The position numbers and the translations under genes were made by a program. A stretch of 64,000 nucleotides of DNA from Erythrobacter rubeus (lineage in GTDB: Bacteria; Pseudomonadota; Alphaproteobacteria; Sphingomonadales; Sphingomonadaceae): assembly GCF_014705715.1 (NCBI RefSeq), contig NZ_JACXLC010000001.1, positions 1,718,457 through 1,782,456 on the forward strand, written 5' to 3'. Each line of letters opens with the position of its first letter. The first letter of the stretch is position 1. The notes under the pieces were generated by a model. It saw nothing but the letters and a program-made list of their open reading frames with translations. It had not been told where the DNA came from and made no database searches. This document shows positions 35,719-45,518 of this stretch, in pieces.

Positions 35719-37836
35719 GTGGACCTAATACTCATATCTATCGGGCTGGGACTGCTCGCCGTGATCTACGGCATCGTCACTAGCCGCCAGGTTCTCGGCG
35801 CTGATGCCGGGAACGCAAAAATGCAGGAAATCGCCGGAGCGGTTCAGGAAGGCGCTCAGGCCTATCTCAACCGTCAATACACGACGATCGGCATCGTCGG
35901 TGTAGTCGCTGCGGTGCTTGTCGGGGTCTTCCTCGGCGTAGTTCCAGCGGTCGGCTTCATCGTCGGCGCTGTGCTGTCAGGCGTGGCGGGCTATATCGGG
36001 ATGAACATCTCGGTCCGCTCGAACGTGCGTACCGCCGCTGCGGCTGAAAAAGGCCTCCAAAACGGTCTCACCATTGCATTCCGCGCAGGCGCCATAACCG
36101 GCCTTCTGGTTGCCGGTCTGGCTCTGCTGGCAATCGCCGTCTTCTTCTACGTCCTGATCGGTCCGATGGCGCAGGCAGTGAACAGCCGCACTGTGATTGA
36201 CGGTCTTGTCGGCCTCGCATTTGGCGCATCGCTCATTTCGATCTTCGCGCGTCTTGGCGGCGGTATCTTCACCAAGGCTGCTGACGTGGGCGCAGACCTT
36301 GTCGGTAAAGTCGAAGCGTCCATTCCGGAGGATGACCCCCGCAACCCGGCGACCATCGCCGATAACGTGGGCGACAACGTTGGCGATTGTGCTGGCATGG
36401 CGGCTGACCTCTTCGAGACCTATGTCGTCACCGTCGGTGCGACGATGGTTCTGATGGCGCTGCTGCTTACCAATATCGGTGATTTGCTGCTGCCATTGAT
36501 GGCGCTTCCGCTTCTGATCGGCGGCGCATGTATCGTTACCTCGATCATCGGCACGTATTTCGTGCGTCTCGGCAATGGCACCAATGTCATGGGCGCGATG
36601 TACAAAGGCTTCATCGTGACCGCCGTGCTGGCGATCCCGCTGATCTGGTTCGCGACCGCCTATGCGCTCGGAACCGTTGGTGCAGACATGAACACGGTCC
36701 TCAACCCTGGACTCGGCATGGTCGAGTTCACGGGGCGTGACCTGTTCTACTGCTCGCTTATAGGCCTTGCGCTGACAGGCATCATCATCTGGATCACCGA
36801 ATACTACACCGGCACGAACTTCCGTCCGGTGAAGTCGATCGCCAAGGCATCGGAAACGGGCCACGGCACAAATGTGATCCAGGGTCTGGCGATCAGCCTT
36901 GAATCGACCGCCCTGCCGACCATCGTCATCATCGCAGCCATCATCGGCGCGTACCAGCTGGCTGGTCTGCTCGGCCTCGCCTTCGGTGCGACCGCGATGC
37001 TTGCGCTCGCAGGCATGGTTGTCGCGCTCGACGCCTACGGTCCGGTGACGGATAACGCAGGCGGCATCGCCGAGATGGCGGGTCTGGACGAGAGCGTTCG
37101 TGAAAAGACCGACCTGCTCGACGCAGTGGGCAACACCACCAAGGCCGTGACCAAGGGTTATGCCATTGGTTCAGCCGGTCTCGCAGCGCTCGTTCTGTTC
37201 GCGGCCTACACCGCTGACCTTCGTGAGTACTTCCCGACCGCTGAAGTCAATTTCAGCCTCGAGAATCCTTACGTGATCGTCGGTCTGCTGCTCGGCGCAT
37301 TGCTCCCGTACCTGTTCGGTGCGATGGGCATGACCGCCGTGGGCCGCGCTGCGGGCGACGTGGTTGTCGACGTGCGTGACCAGTTCGCGAACGATCCCGG
37401 CATCATGGCGGGCACCAGCCGTCCAGACTATGCCCGCACGGTCGACCTCGTCACCAAGGCTGCGATCAAGGAGATGATCATTCCATCACTCCTGCCGGTG
37501 CTTGCACCAATCGTGACCTATTACGTGATCTACTTCATTGCAGGTCAGAACGAGGCATTCGCAGCGCTAGGCGCATTGCTCCTCGGCGTGATCGTCGGCG
37601 GCCTGTTCGTCGCGCTCTCCATGACCGCTGGCGGCGGCGCATGGGACAATGCGAAGAAGTACATTGAGGACGGCAATCACGGCGGCAAAGGTTCGGAAGC
37701 TCACAAGGCTGCCGTTACCGGTGATACCGTGGGCGATCCTTACAAGGACACCGCCGGCCCTGCCGTGAACCCGATGATCAAGATCACGAACATCGTCGCA
37801 CTGCTTCTGCTGGCGGCGCTGGCCGGAACTCACTAA
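35719..37836 (+). CDS. hppA: Membrane-bound proton-pumping pyrophosphatase, K+-independent type
   Basis: 705 residues from GTG 35719, with GAGGGG 10 bases upstream. HppA couples pyrophosphate hydrolysis to proton pumping across the membrane. About 16 spans; [23 protein letters not shown] and [10 protein letters not shown] are the pyrophosphate and magnesium motifs. The segment [10 protein letters not shown] carries Lys where K+-dependent enzymes have Ala, which marks the K+-independent H+-PPases. A strong terminator follows at 37865. Confidence 0.97.
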   Translation: MDLILISIGLGLLAVIYGIVTSRQVLGADAGNAKMQEIAGAVQEGAQAYLNRQYTTIGIVGVVAAVLVGVFLGVVPAVGFIVGAVLSGVAGYIGMNISVRSNVRTAAAAEKGLQNGLTIAFRAGAITGLLVAGLALLAIAVFFYVLIGPMAQAVNSRTVIDGLVGLAFGASLISIFARLGGGIFTKAADVGADLVGKVEASIPEDDPRNPATIADNVGDNVGDCAGMAADLFETYVVTVGATMVLMALLLTNIGDLLLPLMALPLLIGGACIVTSIIGTYFVRLGNGTNVMGAMYKGFIVTAVLAIPLIWFATAYALGTVGADMNTVLNPGLGMVEFTGRDLFYCSLIGLALTGIIIWITEYYTGTNFRPVKSIAKASETGHGTNVIQGLAISLESTALPTIVIIAAIIGAYQLAGLLGLAFGATAMLALAGMVVALDAYGPVTDNAGGIAEMAGLDESVREKTDLLDAVGNTTKAVTKGYAIGSAGLAALVLFAAYTADLREYFPTAEVNFSLENPYVIVGLLLGALLPYLFGAMGMTAVGRAAGDVVVDVRDQFANDPGIMAGTSRPDYARTVDLVTKAAIKEMIIPSLLPVLAPIVTYYVIYFIAGQNEAFAALGALLLGVIVGGLFVALSMTAGGGAWDNAKKYIEDGNHGGKGSEAHKAAVTGDTVGDPYKDTAGPAVNPMIKITNIVALLLLAALAGTH

Positions 37837-37864
37837 AAAGTCAGTCCGATTTTTCGGGAGATTC

Positions 37865-37895
37865 ACCCCGCTCGGAGCAATCCGGGCGGGGTTTT
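37865..37895 (+). terminator. Rho-independent terminator after hppA
   Basis: ACCCCGCTCGGA-GCAA-TCCGGGCGGGGT forms a 12-bp stem (one T-G wobble) closed by a GCAA tetraloop of GNRA type, followed by TTTT. It lies 29 bp beyond the hppA stop and isolates it from the pseudogene downstream. Confidence 0.88.
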
Positions 37896-38054
37896 CACTT
37901 GCAGTTCACTTCCAAAATGGCATGATCCCCTTTGGGGACTAAGAATATCTTTTGCACTTCCGGCAGCTGGCCGTCCTGTTGGGCGGCGCTGGTGGATGTC
38001 ATCTGTTGCCTGGTTCCCTGGATCGTAGAGTAAACTGGGACGCCAAGATTTAGC

Positions 38055-40058
38055 ATGACATTCAAGAACATCGTATTCGCGGGACAAGCGCGCTTGCCCT
38101 GAGCTGCAGCGCGCTTGGCGCATTCGCAGTGTTACCTGCTCCGGCCATTGCGCAGGCCCAACATGCAGACGGTACGCATCTCGCCAGACGGTAAACGCCT
38201 GGCTTATACGGCAGCCGCCAATGGCGAATCCATGTTGGTTACGCTCAATCTAGAGACTAAGGAGCTAACTCCCATCCTCCGCGCATCCGAGGCCCGCGAG
38301 AGCGGCGAGCGCACCATGAGCGGGTATCGCTGGATCGGCAACGATCACATCGTGATTACGACGATCAGCCGAGAAAATATCGAAGGACAGCTCGGCGATT
38401 TTCGCCGCCTGGTGGCTTGCAATGTCCATAGCGGAGAGCTTGTGCAGCAAGCGTGGGACAAGGCAGGCGGGGATGCCGGCTTCATCAAACATATCGACCA
38501 CGACACCGGAACTTATCTGCTGCAGCGTGATGCAATCCAGGAATCACTGTCGCGCTACGGTTTTCCAGAAGTCGTCAAAGTAGATGTGGCGACGGGCAAA
38601 TACTCGATGGTTCAACGGACCAATCCGGAAGTCCGTGACTGGGGCGTCGACAGCAATGGAGAAGTACGCTCCGGCTCTCGATTCGATGGCGATAGCGGCA
38701 AAGTCCGCGTTATGTTTAAAGCCGAGGGCGATCGTAATCTGAAGACCGCTTACAATCAGGCGGATGAAACATGGACGTCGGGAGCGCCAGACCCCTCGAT
38801 GTTCATCCTTGGCACCAATATGGTTTATACCTTGGCGAACCATCAGGGACATACTGCGGTCTACAAGATGGACATGACCACCTTGGACCTGACTGAAAAG
38901 GTGTTTTCAACCGACGGGTTCGATGTTCAGGGGATAATCCTGAATGAAGACAGGTCGAAGGTTCTCGGCTATCGAACTTTTGATGGCACGATGTGCAGGG
39001 TCTTCACCGATCCGCATCTTAAGGCTGTCAAATCGATGCTCGAGGAGGTCTTCGGCAAGGACGAAGCTGTCATCATCGATTACACAGCGGACCTGTCCAA
39101 AATCGTCGTCTATGCCGGCGGCATGACAAAGTTCGGTGGATACTTCATGTTTGAAACGCAGTCGGGTTCGCTCAATCTCCTGAATTGGGAAAAGACATCT
39201 TTGAAGGACGCGCCCGCAAACCCCATGAAAGCGGAATGGTACACCGCAAGTGACGGGACAAAGATCCAGACCATCGTTACCTATCCACGGCACCGCAAGG
39301 GCCAGGGAAATCTCCCAGTGCTCGTAATGCCCCATGGCGGTCCATTCGGTGCAATCGACAGTGCAGAAATCGGTTTCTTTCCGTGGCATCAAGCAATCGC
39401 AGAACAGGGCTATGTGGTAATCCAGCCGAACTACCGCGGTTCGGGCGGGTACGGAAAAGACTTCGTATCTCTTGGACGCAGGCCCGGCGGATACGGCAAG
39501 CGCATGTAGGACGACCTGAACGATGCAGTTACCTATTTTGCTCAAAAAGGCCTTGTCGATGCGGATCGCGCTTGTGTCATGGGCTGGTCCTATGGCGGCT
39601 ATGCAGCAGCCCGCGGAGCGCAGCGCGATTCCGATCTTTGGCAGTGTGCCATCGCCGGAGCGGGCGTTTACGACATGCCTTTGATGAACAAGTGGGATGC
39701 CGAAAACCTCCGTCGCTTCAGCAGCGGATTTCAGGCAACTTCCGACGATCCAGAAGGCATTTCGCCAGCGCGCAATACCGATGGTGAATGGTCACCTATA
39801 CTCATCGTAGCGGCAGAGCGTGATGCCCGTATTCCCATGGAACAGGCTGAGGTCCTAGTTCGCAATCTGAAGAAATCGGGCAAGGTCGAAGGACGCGATT
39901 TCAAGTACATCGTGCAGGAGCAGGGCACGCACAACCTGCCATACGACGATGTACACATGCAGTGGATCAACGAAGCCGTTGCGTGGCTCGACAAATACAA
40001 CCCGGCATACGTGCCGTCGGACGGCGATAGCCCGCCGCCTCTTTTGAATTTGGATTAA
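38055..40058 (+). pseudogene. Broken S9-family prolyl oligopeptidase-like secreted peptidase
   Basis: A secreted S9-type serine peptidase read in pieces. A start and signal-peptide N-terminus begin at ATG 38055 (MTFKNIVFAG), then the frame shifts by one base at about 38082 to continue SALALSCSALGAFA...IAQA. It shifts again at about 38155 into the frame of the mature protein (NMQTVRISPDGKRLAY). An in-frame TAG at 39507-39509 then interrupts the catalytic domain; the same frame continues after it with MGWSYGGYAA (nucleophile serine), RDARIP (Asp) and QGTHNLPYD (His). All catalytic residues lie after the stop. The gene is almost certainly inactive unless the stop and shifts are sequencing errors. 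Confidence 0.88.
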
Positions 40059-40078
40059 GCGTACAATCTGACTACCAG

Positions 40079-40112
40079 ATCGACGCGGGCGTTCCTTAGC
40101 GCCCGCGTCGAT
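40079..40112. terminator. Rho-independent hairpin after the peptidase pseudogene
   Basis: ATCGACGCGGGCG pairs perfectly with CGCCCGCGTCGAT (13 bp) around an 8-nt loop, followed by TTTGCGTTT on the plus strand. The U-run is interrupted, so it may work weakly. It lies 20 bp beyond the pseudogene stop and 63 bp before tesB. Confidence 0.7.
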
Positions 40113-40174
40113 TTGCGTTTGCTGTTGGGCCCTGCCCCGACCGCAAGAGGTTTAGAAGGCGGAGACGACAGGAT

Positions 40175-41110
40175 ATGGCATCGAACGAGAGTGCAGCACC
40201 GGCGGATCTCGTGGCCGGCCTCGTCCGGCTCTTGACCGCCGAGAAGCGTGCAGCTGACATTTATGCCGGACATCCGCAGAAAGGCGGCGTCGGACGCGTG
40301 TTCGGTGGACAGGTGCTAGCGCAGGCGCTTCAGGCTGCGCAGGCTTCGATCACCGACGACAAGACCGCCCACTCGCTCCACGCCTACTTTCTGCGCGGCG
40401 GCAAGGAAGGCATTCCAATCGAATACCGGATCGAGCGGGACTTCGACGGGCGCAGCTTCTCGAACCGCCGGGTCGTGGCAGCGCAGGAGAATGAGGATGG
40501 CACCAGCACACCGATCCTCAACCTTACCGCCAGCTTTCAGGTCGCAGAAGACGGCATGGAGCACGTCGATTCCCCCATGCCAGATGTAGCGCCCCCGGAA
40601 GAGCTTAAATCCGACATGGAAATGCGCCGGATCATGGCGGACAAGATGGGCTACAAGCTTTCGGACGCACAGCGTGCGCTCATGCTGCGCCCCCGCCCGA
40701 TCGAAATGCGCACGATCGACAGGCTCCACTGGATGAATTCCGAACCGCGCGAACCGCGGGCGCATACCTGGTTCAAGACCGCCGCGCCGCTTCCGGACGA
40801 TCCCGACCTGCACCGCGCGATTATCACCTATGCCAGCGACTACACATTGCTCGGCACCAGCGCCCTGCCGCACGGCCTTTCATGGATGCGCGGCGAACTC
40901 GTCGGCGCGAGCCTTGATCACGCAATCTGGTTTCACAAAGAGGCCCGCGCCGATGAATGGCTGCTCTATGCGACCGATGCACCGTGGTCCGGGAGCGGGC
41001 GCGGTTTCAATCGCGGGCGAATCTTCAACCGCGCAGGCGACCTAGTTGCGAGTGTCGCGCAAGAAGGCATGATGCGCAGGCGAAAGAGCAAATCCACTAG
41101 TAGCGATTGA
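40175..41110 (+). CDS. tesB: Acyl-CoA thioesterase II (TesB)
   Basis: 311 residues. TesB is a double-hotdog enzyme hydrolysing acyl-CoA. VFGGQVLAQALQAAQASI is the first-domain helix, with DFDGRSFSNRRVVAAQ following, and the second domain has HGLSWMRGELVGASLDHAIWFH with the catalytic Asp, and the later Thr/Gln region. It converges on the universal stress gene with 11 bp between. Confidence 0.95.
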   Translation: MASNESAAPADLVAGLVRLLTAEKRAADIYAGHPQKGGVGRVFGGQVLAQALQAAQASITDDKTAHSLHAYFLRGGKEGIPIEYRIERDFDGRSFSNRRVVAAQENEDGTSTPILNLTASFQVAEDGMEHVDSPMPDVAPPEELKSDMEMRRIMADKMGYKLSDAQRALMLRPRPIEMRTIDRLHWMNSEPREPRAHTWFKTAAPLPDDPDLHRAIITYASDYTLLGTSALPHGLSWMRGELVGASLDHAIWFHKEARADEWLLYATDAPWSGSGRGFNRGRIFNRAGDLVASVAQEGMMRRRKSKSTSSD

Positions 41111-41121
41111 ACCCGCGCGCT

Positions 41122-41940
41122 TTAATGGGCGAGGAACATCGGAAGCTGTGGATCGGTCAGGGACCTACGGGTCACACCGCCGAGTAGCATCTCAGCCAAG
41201 CGGGAATGTCCATAAGCACCCATGACCATCATCGCGCAGCCACGTTTTTCAGCTGCGGCGAACAGAGTGTCCGAAATCTTCGCCTCGCCGCGTGGTATTT
41301 CGACTATCTCGGCCTCGATCCCGTGACGGCTGAGATATTTCGCGCCTTCGGTCGCTGGGAAATCGAAGCGTTCCTTGTCGTTTTCTTCGGCCACGCTGAC
41401 GAGGTGCACTTCGCTCGCAAGGGCGAGCAGCGGAACCGCTGCCCGCAGCGCAACGCATGCTTCGGATGAACCGTTCCACGCAACCATGACCGGCGCGTTG
41501 AGGTCCAGCCGTTTGGTCTCCTTCGGTACGACCATTACGGGAATGGGAGCTTTCATGACCAGGCTTCCGACCATGGCCGAGGGGCGGTGCGAACCTTCCT
41601 CGCCGACATCTCTCGGGCCGACCAGAATGAGGTCGTGCAGCGCGGATTGTTCGAGCAGTCGGTTTTCCGCCATGCCGTACATGAACTGCCATTCCCAGGC
41701 GGCGTCTTCGTTGGCGAGATCGGTCTCAATCTTTTCGCGAAGCTCTTTCGCCGCTTCCCGGATACGCGGCATGGCCGCTGCCATGGCCGATCCATAAAAA
41801 TCGCCGGGGGCGAATACCTCGAAACTTACCGCCTGCAAGAAGGTAATATGTGCGCCGGTGGCCCGGGCAATGTCGAGCGCGACCTGCATCCGGGCTTCCA
41901 TGCAATTATCGTCGGCAGCGTGAACAAGAATAGATTTCAT
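41122..41940 (-). CDS. Tandem-domain universal stress protein, probable FNR target
   Basis: 272 residues from ATG 41940. Two UspA-like domains: the first (1-140) begins MKSILVHAADDN; the second (about 150-272) begins VMVAWNGSSEA and ends GAYGHSRLAEMLLGGVTRRS, close to the G-x2-G-x9-G-[ST] ATP-binding pattern. Universal stress genes of this kind are often induced at low oxygen. An exact FNR box is centred about 60 bp upstream. The frame extends further upstream but has no family similarity there. Confidence 0.93.
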   Translation of the reverse strand: MKSILVHAADDNCMEARMQVALDIARATGAHITFLQAVSFEVFAPGDFYGSAMAAAMPRIREAAKELREKIETDLANEDAAWEWQFMYGMAENRLLEQSALHDLILVGPRDVGEEGSHRPSAMVGSLVMKAPIPVMVVPKETKRLDLNAPVMVAWNGSSEACVALRAAVPLLALASEVHLVSVAEENDKERFDFPATEGAKYLSRHGIEAEIVEIPRGEAKISDTLFAAAEKRGCAMMVMGAYGHSRLAEMLLGGVTRRSLTDPQLPMFLAH

Positions 41941-41994
41941 GGGGCTCTCCTTTGGTGTTGGACAACACCATGCGCTTCTTGGAGCCGAGCTGCC

Positions 41995-42008
41995 TTGATC
42001 GAGATCAA
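41995..42008 (-). promoter_or_regulatory. FNR box upstream of the universal stress gene
   Basis: TTGATCGAGATCAA is an exact FNR/Anr consensus palindrome, 55-68 bp upstream of the start at 41940. It lies 75 bp upstream of the divergent carotenoid-oxygenase gene (ATG 42084), so both genes could respond. The spacing to the stress-gene start is nearly the same as that of the box at 1362 to its gene. Confidence 0.87.
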
Positions 42009-42083
42009 ATTTGAGTGGCGATTTATCGCAGTTCTCTTGCGCAGCCACCTGCGCTAGGATCGCGAAGTCAGGAGAGTTGCGCC

Positions 42084-43589
42084 ATGCAGATCACGCGAGA
42101 GCCGCCAGTCAAGACAACGCTTAAGCCGTCCAATCATCCCTATCTCTCGGGACCTTGGACGCCACTGCACGAAGAGGTTGGCGTCGATCAGCTTGAAGTG
42201 ATCGAAGGCGAGATTCCGGAGGATATCGACGGCATTTATCTGCGTAACACGGAAAATCCCGTGCACCAGCCGCTCGGCCGACACCACCCTTTCGATGGCG
42301 ACGCGATGATCCATCAGGTCAGCATCTCGGGCGGCAAGGCTAGCTATCGCAACCGGTTCGTTCGGACACAGTGCTTTACCGAAGAGCAGATGGCGGGTGG
42401 CGCGTTGTGGGGCGGATTGATGGACGCGCCTGCTCTATCGAAACGCCCCGGCTTCGGCGCGCATGGCAGCCTCAAGGATACAGGAAGCACCGACATCGTC
42501 GTCCATGCAGGCGTGGCGTTGGCGACCTTCTACCAATGCGGAGAGGCTTGGCAGATGGACCCGGTCACTTTGGATAATCTCGGCAAGGCCCCATGGGGAC
42601 CGCTAGACGGAGTTTCCGCGCATCCCAAAGTGGACGAAGCGACCGGAGAGCTGATGTTCTTCAATTATTCGAAGCACGCACCGTTCATGCATTACGGCGT
42701 AATCGATCGGGCTGGAAAGCTGGTGCATTACGTGCCGATCCCGCTACCGGGTCCGCGCCTGCCGCACGACATGGCCATCACCAAGAACTGGTCGATCCTC
42801 AATGACATGCCGCTGTTCTGGGATGAGGAATTGCTGAAGCGCGACATCCACTCAGCGCGCATTCATGACGGAGTGCCGACCCGCTTTGCTCTCATCCCGA
42901 GGCATGGCGAGCCCCAGGATATTCGCTGGTTCGAGGCCTCACCCACTTATGTGCTGCACTGGACCAACGCCTATGAAGTATCGGGCCCGGACGGCGACGA
43001 GGTCGTGCTCGAAGGGTATTATCAAGACAAACCGATGCCCGACCCGATCGAGGATGCAGGCGAATACAGCCACATGATGGCGTATGTCGACGAGCATTCC
43101 TTCCAGTCGCGGCTGCACCGCTGGCGCTTTAACCTCCGCACAGGCGAATGCCATGAGGAGCGCCTATCCGATCGCATTGTCGAATTCGGAATGATCAATC
43201 CCGATTACCTGATGCGCAAGAACCGCTTCATCTGGTCGACCACCACGCGGCCGGGATGGTTTCTCTTCAACGGCTATGTCCGGCATGACACGGAATCCGG
43301 CGAAGAGCAGGTATTCGAGCTCCCAGCCGGTATCTATGCGAGTGAAAGCCCAGTCATTCCGAAGAAAGAAGGCACGGCGGAAGACGATGCGTACCTCATC
43401 ACATTCCTGATAGACGAGAATACCGGCACGTCAGAATGTGCAATCCTCGACGCCGGCGATATTGGCAAAGGACCGATCTGCCGCCTCGCCCTACCGCACA
43501 AGATATCGAGCGGCGTCCACTCGACCTGGGTCGAGCATTCGCAGCTTTCATCGGATGCTGAATTCAAGCGCGCGAATCTAGTGAGCTAA
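42084..43589 (+). CDS. Carotenoid/stilbene cleavage oxygenase family protein
   Basis: 501 residues from ATG 42084, with GGAGAG about 8 bases upstream. The family uses a non-heme iron held by four histidines; visible candidates are in VVHAGVALA, LPHDMAITKNW, VLHWTNAYEV and GVHSTWVEH. NPYLSGPWTPLHEE-like opening and the TENPVHQPLGRHHPFDGDAM segment match the apocarotenoid/lignostilbene dioxygenases. Substrate unknown. The ORF could start at an upstream codon but family similarity begins near this ATG. Confidence 0.92.
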   Translation: MQITREPPVKTTLKPSNHPYLSGPWTPLHEEVGVDQLEVIEGEIPEDIDGIYLRNTENPVHQPLGRHHPFDGDAMIHQVSISGGKASYRNRFVRTQCFTEEQMAGGALWGGLMDAPALSKRPGFGAHGSLKDTGSTDIVVHAGVALATFYQCGEAWQMDPVTLDNLGKAPWGPLDGVSAHPKVDEATGELMFFNYSKHAPFMHYGVIDRAGKLVHYVPIPLPGPRLPHDMAITKNWSILNDMPLFWDEELLKRDIHSARIHDGVPTRFALIPRHGEPQDIRWFEASPTYVLHWTNAYEVSGPDGDEVVLEGYYQDKPMPDPIEDAGEYSHMMAYVDEHSFQSRLHRWRFNLRTGECHEERLSDRIVEFGMINPDYLMRKNRFIWSTTTRPGWFLFNGYVRHDTESGEEQVFELPAGIYASESPVIPKKEGTAEDDAYLITFLIDENTGTSECAILDAGDIGKGPICRLALPHKISSGVHSTWVEHSQLSSDAEFKRANLVS

Positions 43590-43683
43590 TACCCTCGGCA
43601 TTGCGATCAGAAGCTGAAACTTTTACCGCGCCGAGGCGTTCACCAAACAAGACTTCAACTCCGTGAATAAGAGAGGCCCGCAA

Positions 43684-44298
43684 ATGGCGTTTAACCTGAT
43701 TGATCTTCCCTATCCCGATACAGCTCTGGATCCTGCGATTTCAGCCGAGACCCTGTCATATCACTATGGCAAGCATCACCAGGCTTATATCGACAAGACC
43801 AACAGCGCGATTGAAGGCACCGCACATGCTGACAAGTCGCTCGAGGATGTAATTGGCGCGGCGCGCGATAGCGACCAGGGTCTATTCAACAACTCGGCAC
43901 AAAGCTGGAACCACGCGTTTTACTGGCATTCCATGGCCGAAAGCGAAACTGCGCCGTCAGATCAGCTGAAATCGATGATCGAAAGCTCTTTCGGATCGGT
44001 CGACGGTCTCAAGGAAAAGCTCAAGGATCGCGGCGCAGGCCACTTCGCCAGCGGTTGGGTGTGGCTTGCCGAAAAGAACGGCGGTCTCGCGATCGAAGAG
44101 ACCCATGACGGCGACACTCTCGCCGATCACGATGGCGTGAATCCGCTCCTCGTCATCGATCTGTGGGAACACGCATATTATCTCGATCACCAGAACAAGC
44201 GTCCGGCCTATCTCGATGCAGTTGTCGGTTCGAAGCTGAACTGGGCTTTCGCAAGCGAAAACCTGGAGCGCGGGACGACCTGGACTTACCCGAAGTAA
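43684..44298 (+). CDS. sodB: Iron superoxide dismutase
   Basis: 204 residues from ATG 43684. Metal ligands: H27 in SYHYGKHH, the histidine in AQSWNHAFYWHS, and Asp and His in DLWEHAYYLDHQN. The Gln before WNH (NNSAQSWNH) and GAGHFASGWVWL fit iron-type rather than manganese-type enzymes. It disposes of superoxide in the cytoplasm. AGAGG lies before the ATG. A strong terminator follows. Confidence 0.96.
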   Translation: MAFNLIDLPYPDTALDPAISAETLSYHYGKHHQAYIDKTNSAIEGTAHADKSLEDVIGAARDSDQGLFNNSAQSWNHAFYWHSMAESETAPSDQLKSMIESSFGSVDGLKEKLKDRGAGHFASGWVWLAEKNGGLAIEETHDGDTLADHDGVNPLLVIDLWEHAYYLDHQNKRPAYLDAVVGSKLNWAFASENLERGTTWTYPK

Positions 44299-44329
44299 GT
44301 CCGCGGCTTCATTGACGCCAAAAATTAAG

Positions 44330-44361
44330 AGCCCGGCTCATGTGCTGAGCCGGGCTTTTTT
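44330..44361 (+). terminator. Rho-independent terminator after sodB
   Basis: AGCCCGGCTCA-TGTGC-TGAGCCGGGCT is an 11-bp perfect stem with a 5-nt loop, directly followed by a T-run. It starts 32 bp after the sodB stop and also ends 23 bp before the stop of the convergent desaturase gene, so it may serve both. Confidence 0.93.
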
Positions 44362-44383
44362 GCGCCTGGATTTGGCCGCGGCG

Positions 44384-45463
44384 CTAAGCGGGCAAACGAG
44401 CCGCCTCGCGAAAGCTCACCAGCTTGCGGCGGTTTTCATCCCACAAGGTCAGCAGCAGAGGCTTGATCGTCTGGCGGGTCGTAAAGCGGTTCACCTCGGT
44501 CAGCTCGGGATGTGCCTTGAGCACGTTGGGCAGCCGGTAAAACGGTATGCGACTGGCGAGATGGTGGACGTGGTGGATACCGATATTTGCGGTGAACCAG
44601 CGCAAGCCAATCGGCAACTCAAGATAGGAGCTTCCAAGAAGAGCTGCATCGTGGAACGTCCACTCTTTGGCGTGGTCCCAATGCGCATCTTCGAACTGAT
44701 GCTGGATGTAGAACAGCCATACCCCTACCGAAGCAGCGGTCAGCAGGACCGGTACAAACACCAGCACCGTCGCCATCAATCCGAACTGAATGATCAGACC
44801 GATCATAATGACCGCGATCATCGCATTGGTCGCCATGGCGCTGATCCAGTAAATCGATCCCGCTTTCATGAGCCCGATAGGAAGCCTGTGGCGCAGCATG
44901 AAGAGATAGGCCGGGCCCAAACCGAGCAGGACGATCGGATGCCGGTACAGCCGATAGCCGAAGCGCCCTAGCCACGATTTCTCGCGGAATTCGCGCACCG
45001 TGAGCGTGTCGACATCACCAAATCCGCGCGCGTCGAGATTGCCCGTGCTCGCATGGTGCAGCGCGTGCGATCTGCGCCAGCAATCATACGGCGTTAGCGT
45101 CAGCACACCAATCGCGCGCCCAAGCCAGTCATTTGTCTTCCGATCTTCGAAGTAGGCACCATGGCCGCAATCGTGTTGGATGATGAACAGCCGCAAAAGA
45201 AACAGGCCAGCCAGCGGTGTGGCCAACAGCGCGAGATAATATCCGGCAGAAACGGCGCTTAGAAGAAACCCGAAAAGCGCGACGAACGGCACGATCGTGA
45301 TCGCAAATTCCCACCAACTGCGCGCCGAATTGGGCGTGCGGAACTTTGCAAGATCACGCGCAAGCTTGCGCGGGTCGAGTGGTTTCGCGGCGTCAGCGGC
45401 TTCAACTGCCGCGGCGTCACTTGGTAGATTGGTCGTCACGTTTCTTCCCGAATTCGTCTTCAT
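44384..45463 (-). CDS. Membrane fatty acid desaturase
   Basis: 359 residues from ATG 45463. Three histidine boxes are present: HDCGHGAYF, HALHHAS and IGIHHVHHLASRIP, plus about four membrane spans, as in acyl-lipid desaturases of the delta-12/omega-6 type. The product should introduce a double bond into membrane fatty acids with electrons from a ferredoxin-like donor. The regioselectivity cannot be read. Confidence 0.93.
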   Translation of the reverse strand: MKTNSGRNVTTNLPSDAAAVEAADAAKPLDPRKLARDLAKFRTPNSARSWWEFAITIVPFVALFGFLLSAVSAGYYLALLATPLAGLFLLRLFIIQHDCGHGAYFEDRKTNDWLGRAIGVLTLTPYDCWRRSHALHHASTGNLDARGFGDVDTLTVREFREKSWLGRFGYRLYRHPIVLLGLGPAYLFMLRHRLPIGLMKAGSIYWISAMATNAMIAVIMIGLIIQFGLMATVLVFVPVLLTAASVGVWLFYIQHQFEDAHWDHAKEWTFHDAALLGSSYLELPIGLRWFTANIGIHHVHHLASRIPFYRLPNVLKAHPELTEVNRFTTRQTIKPLLLTLWDENRRKLVSFREAARLPA

Positions 45464-45518
45464 TTCCAACGCTAGGTAGCAAATGCTGCAATGTCACGAC
45501 ATCGATTGCGCGATCACC

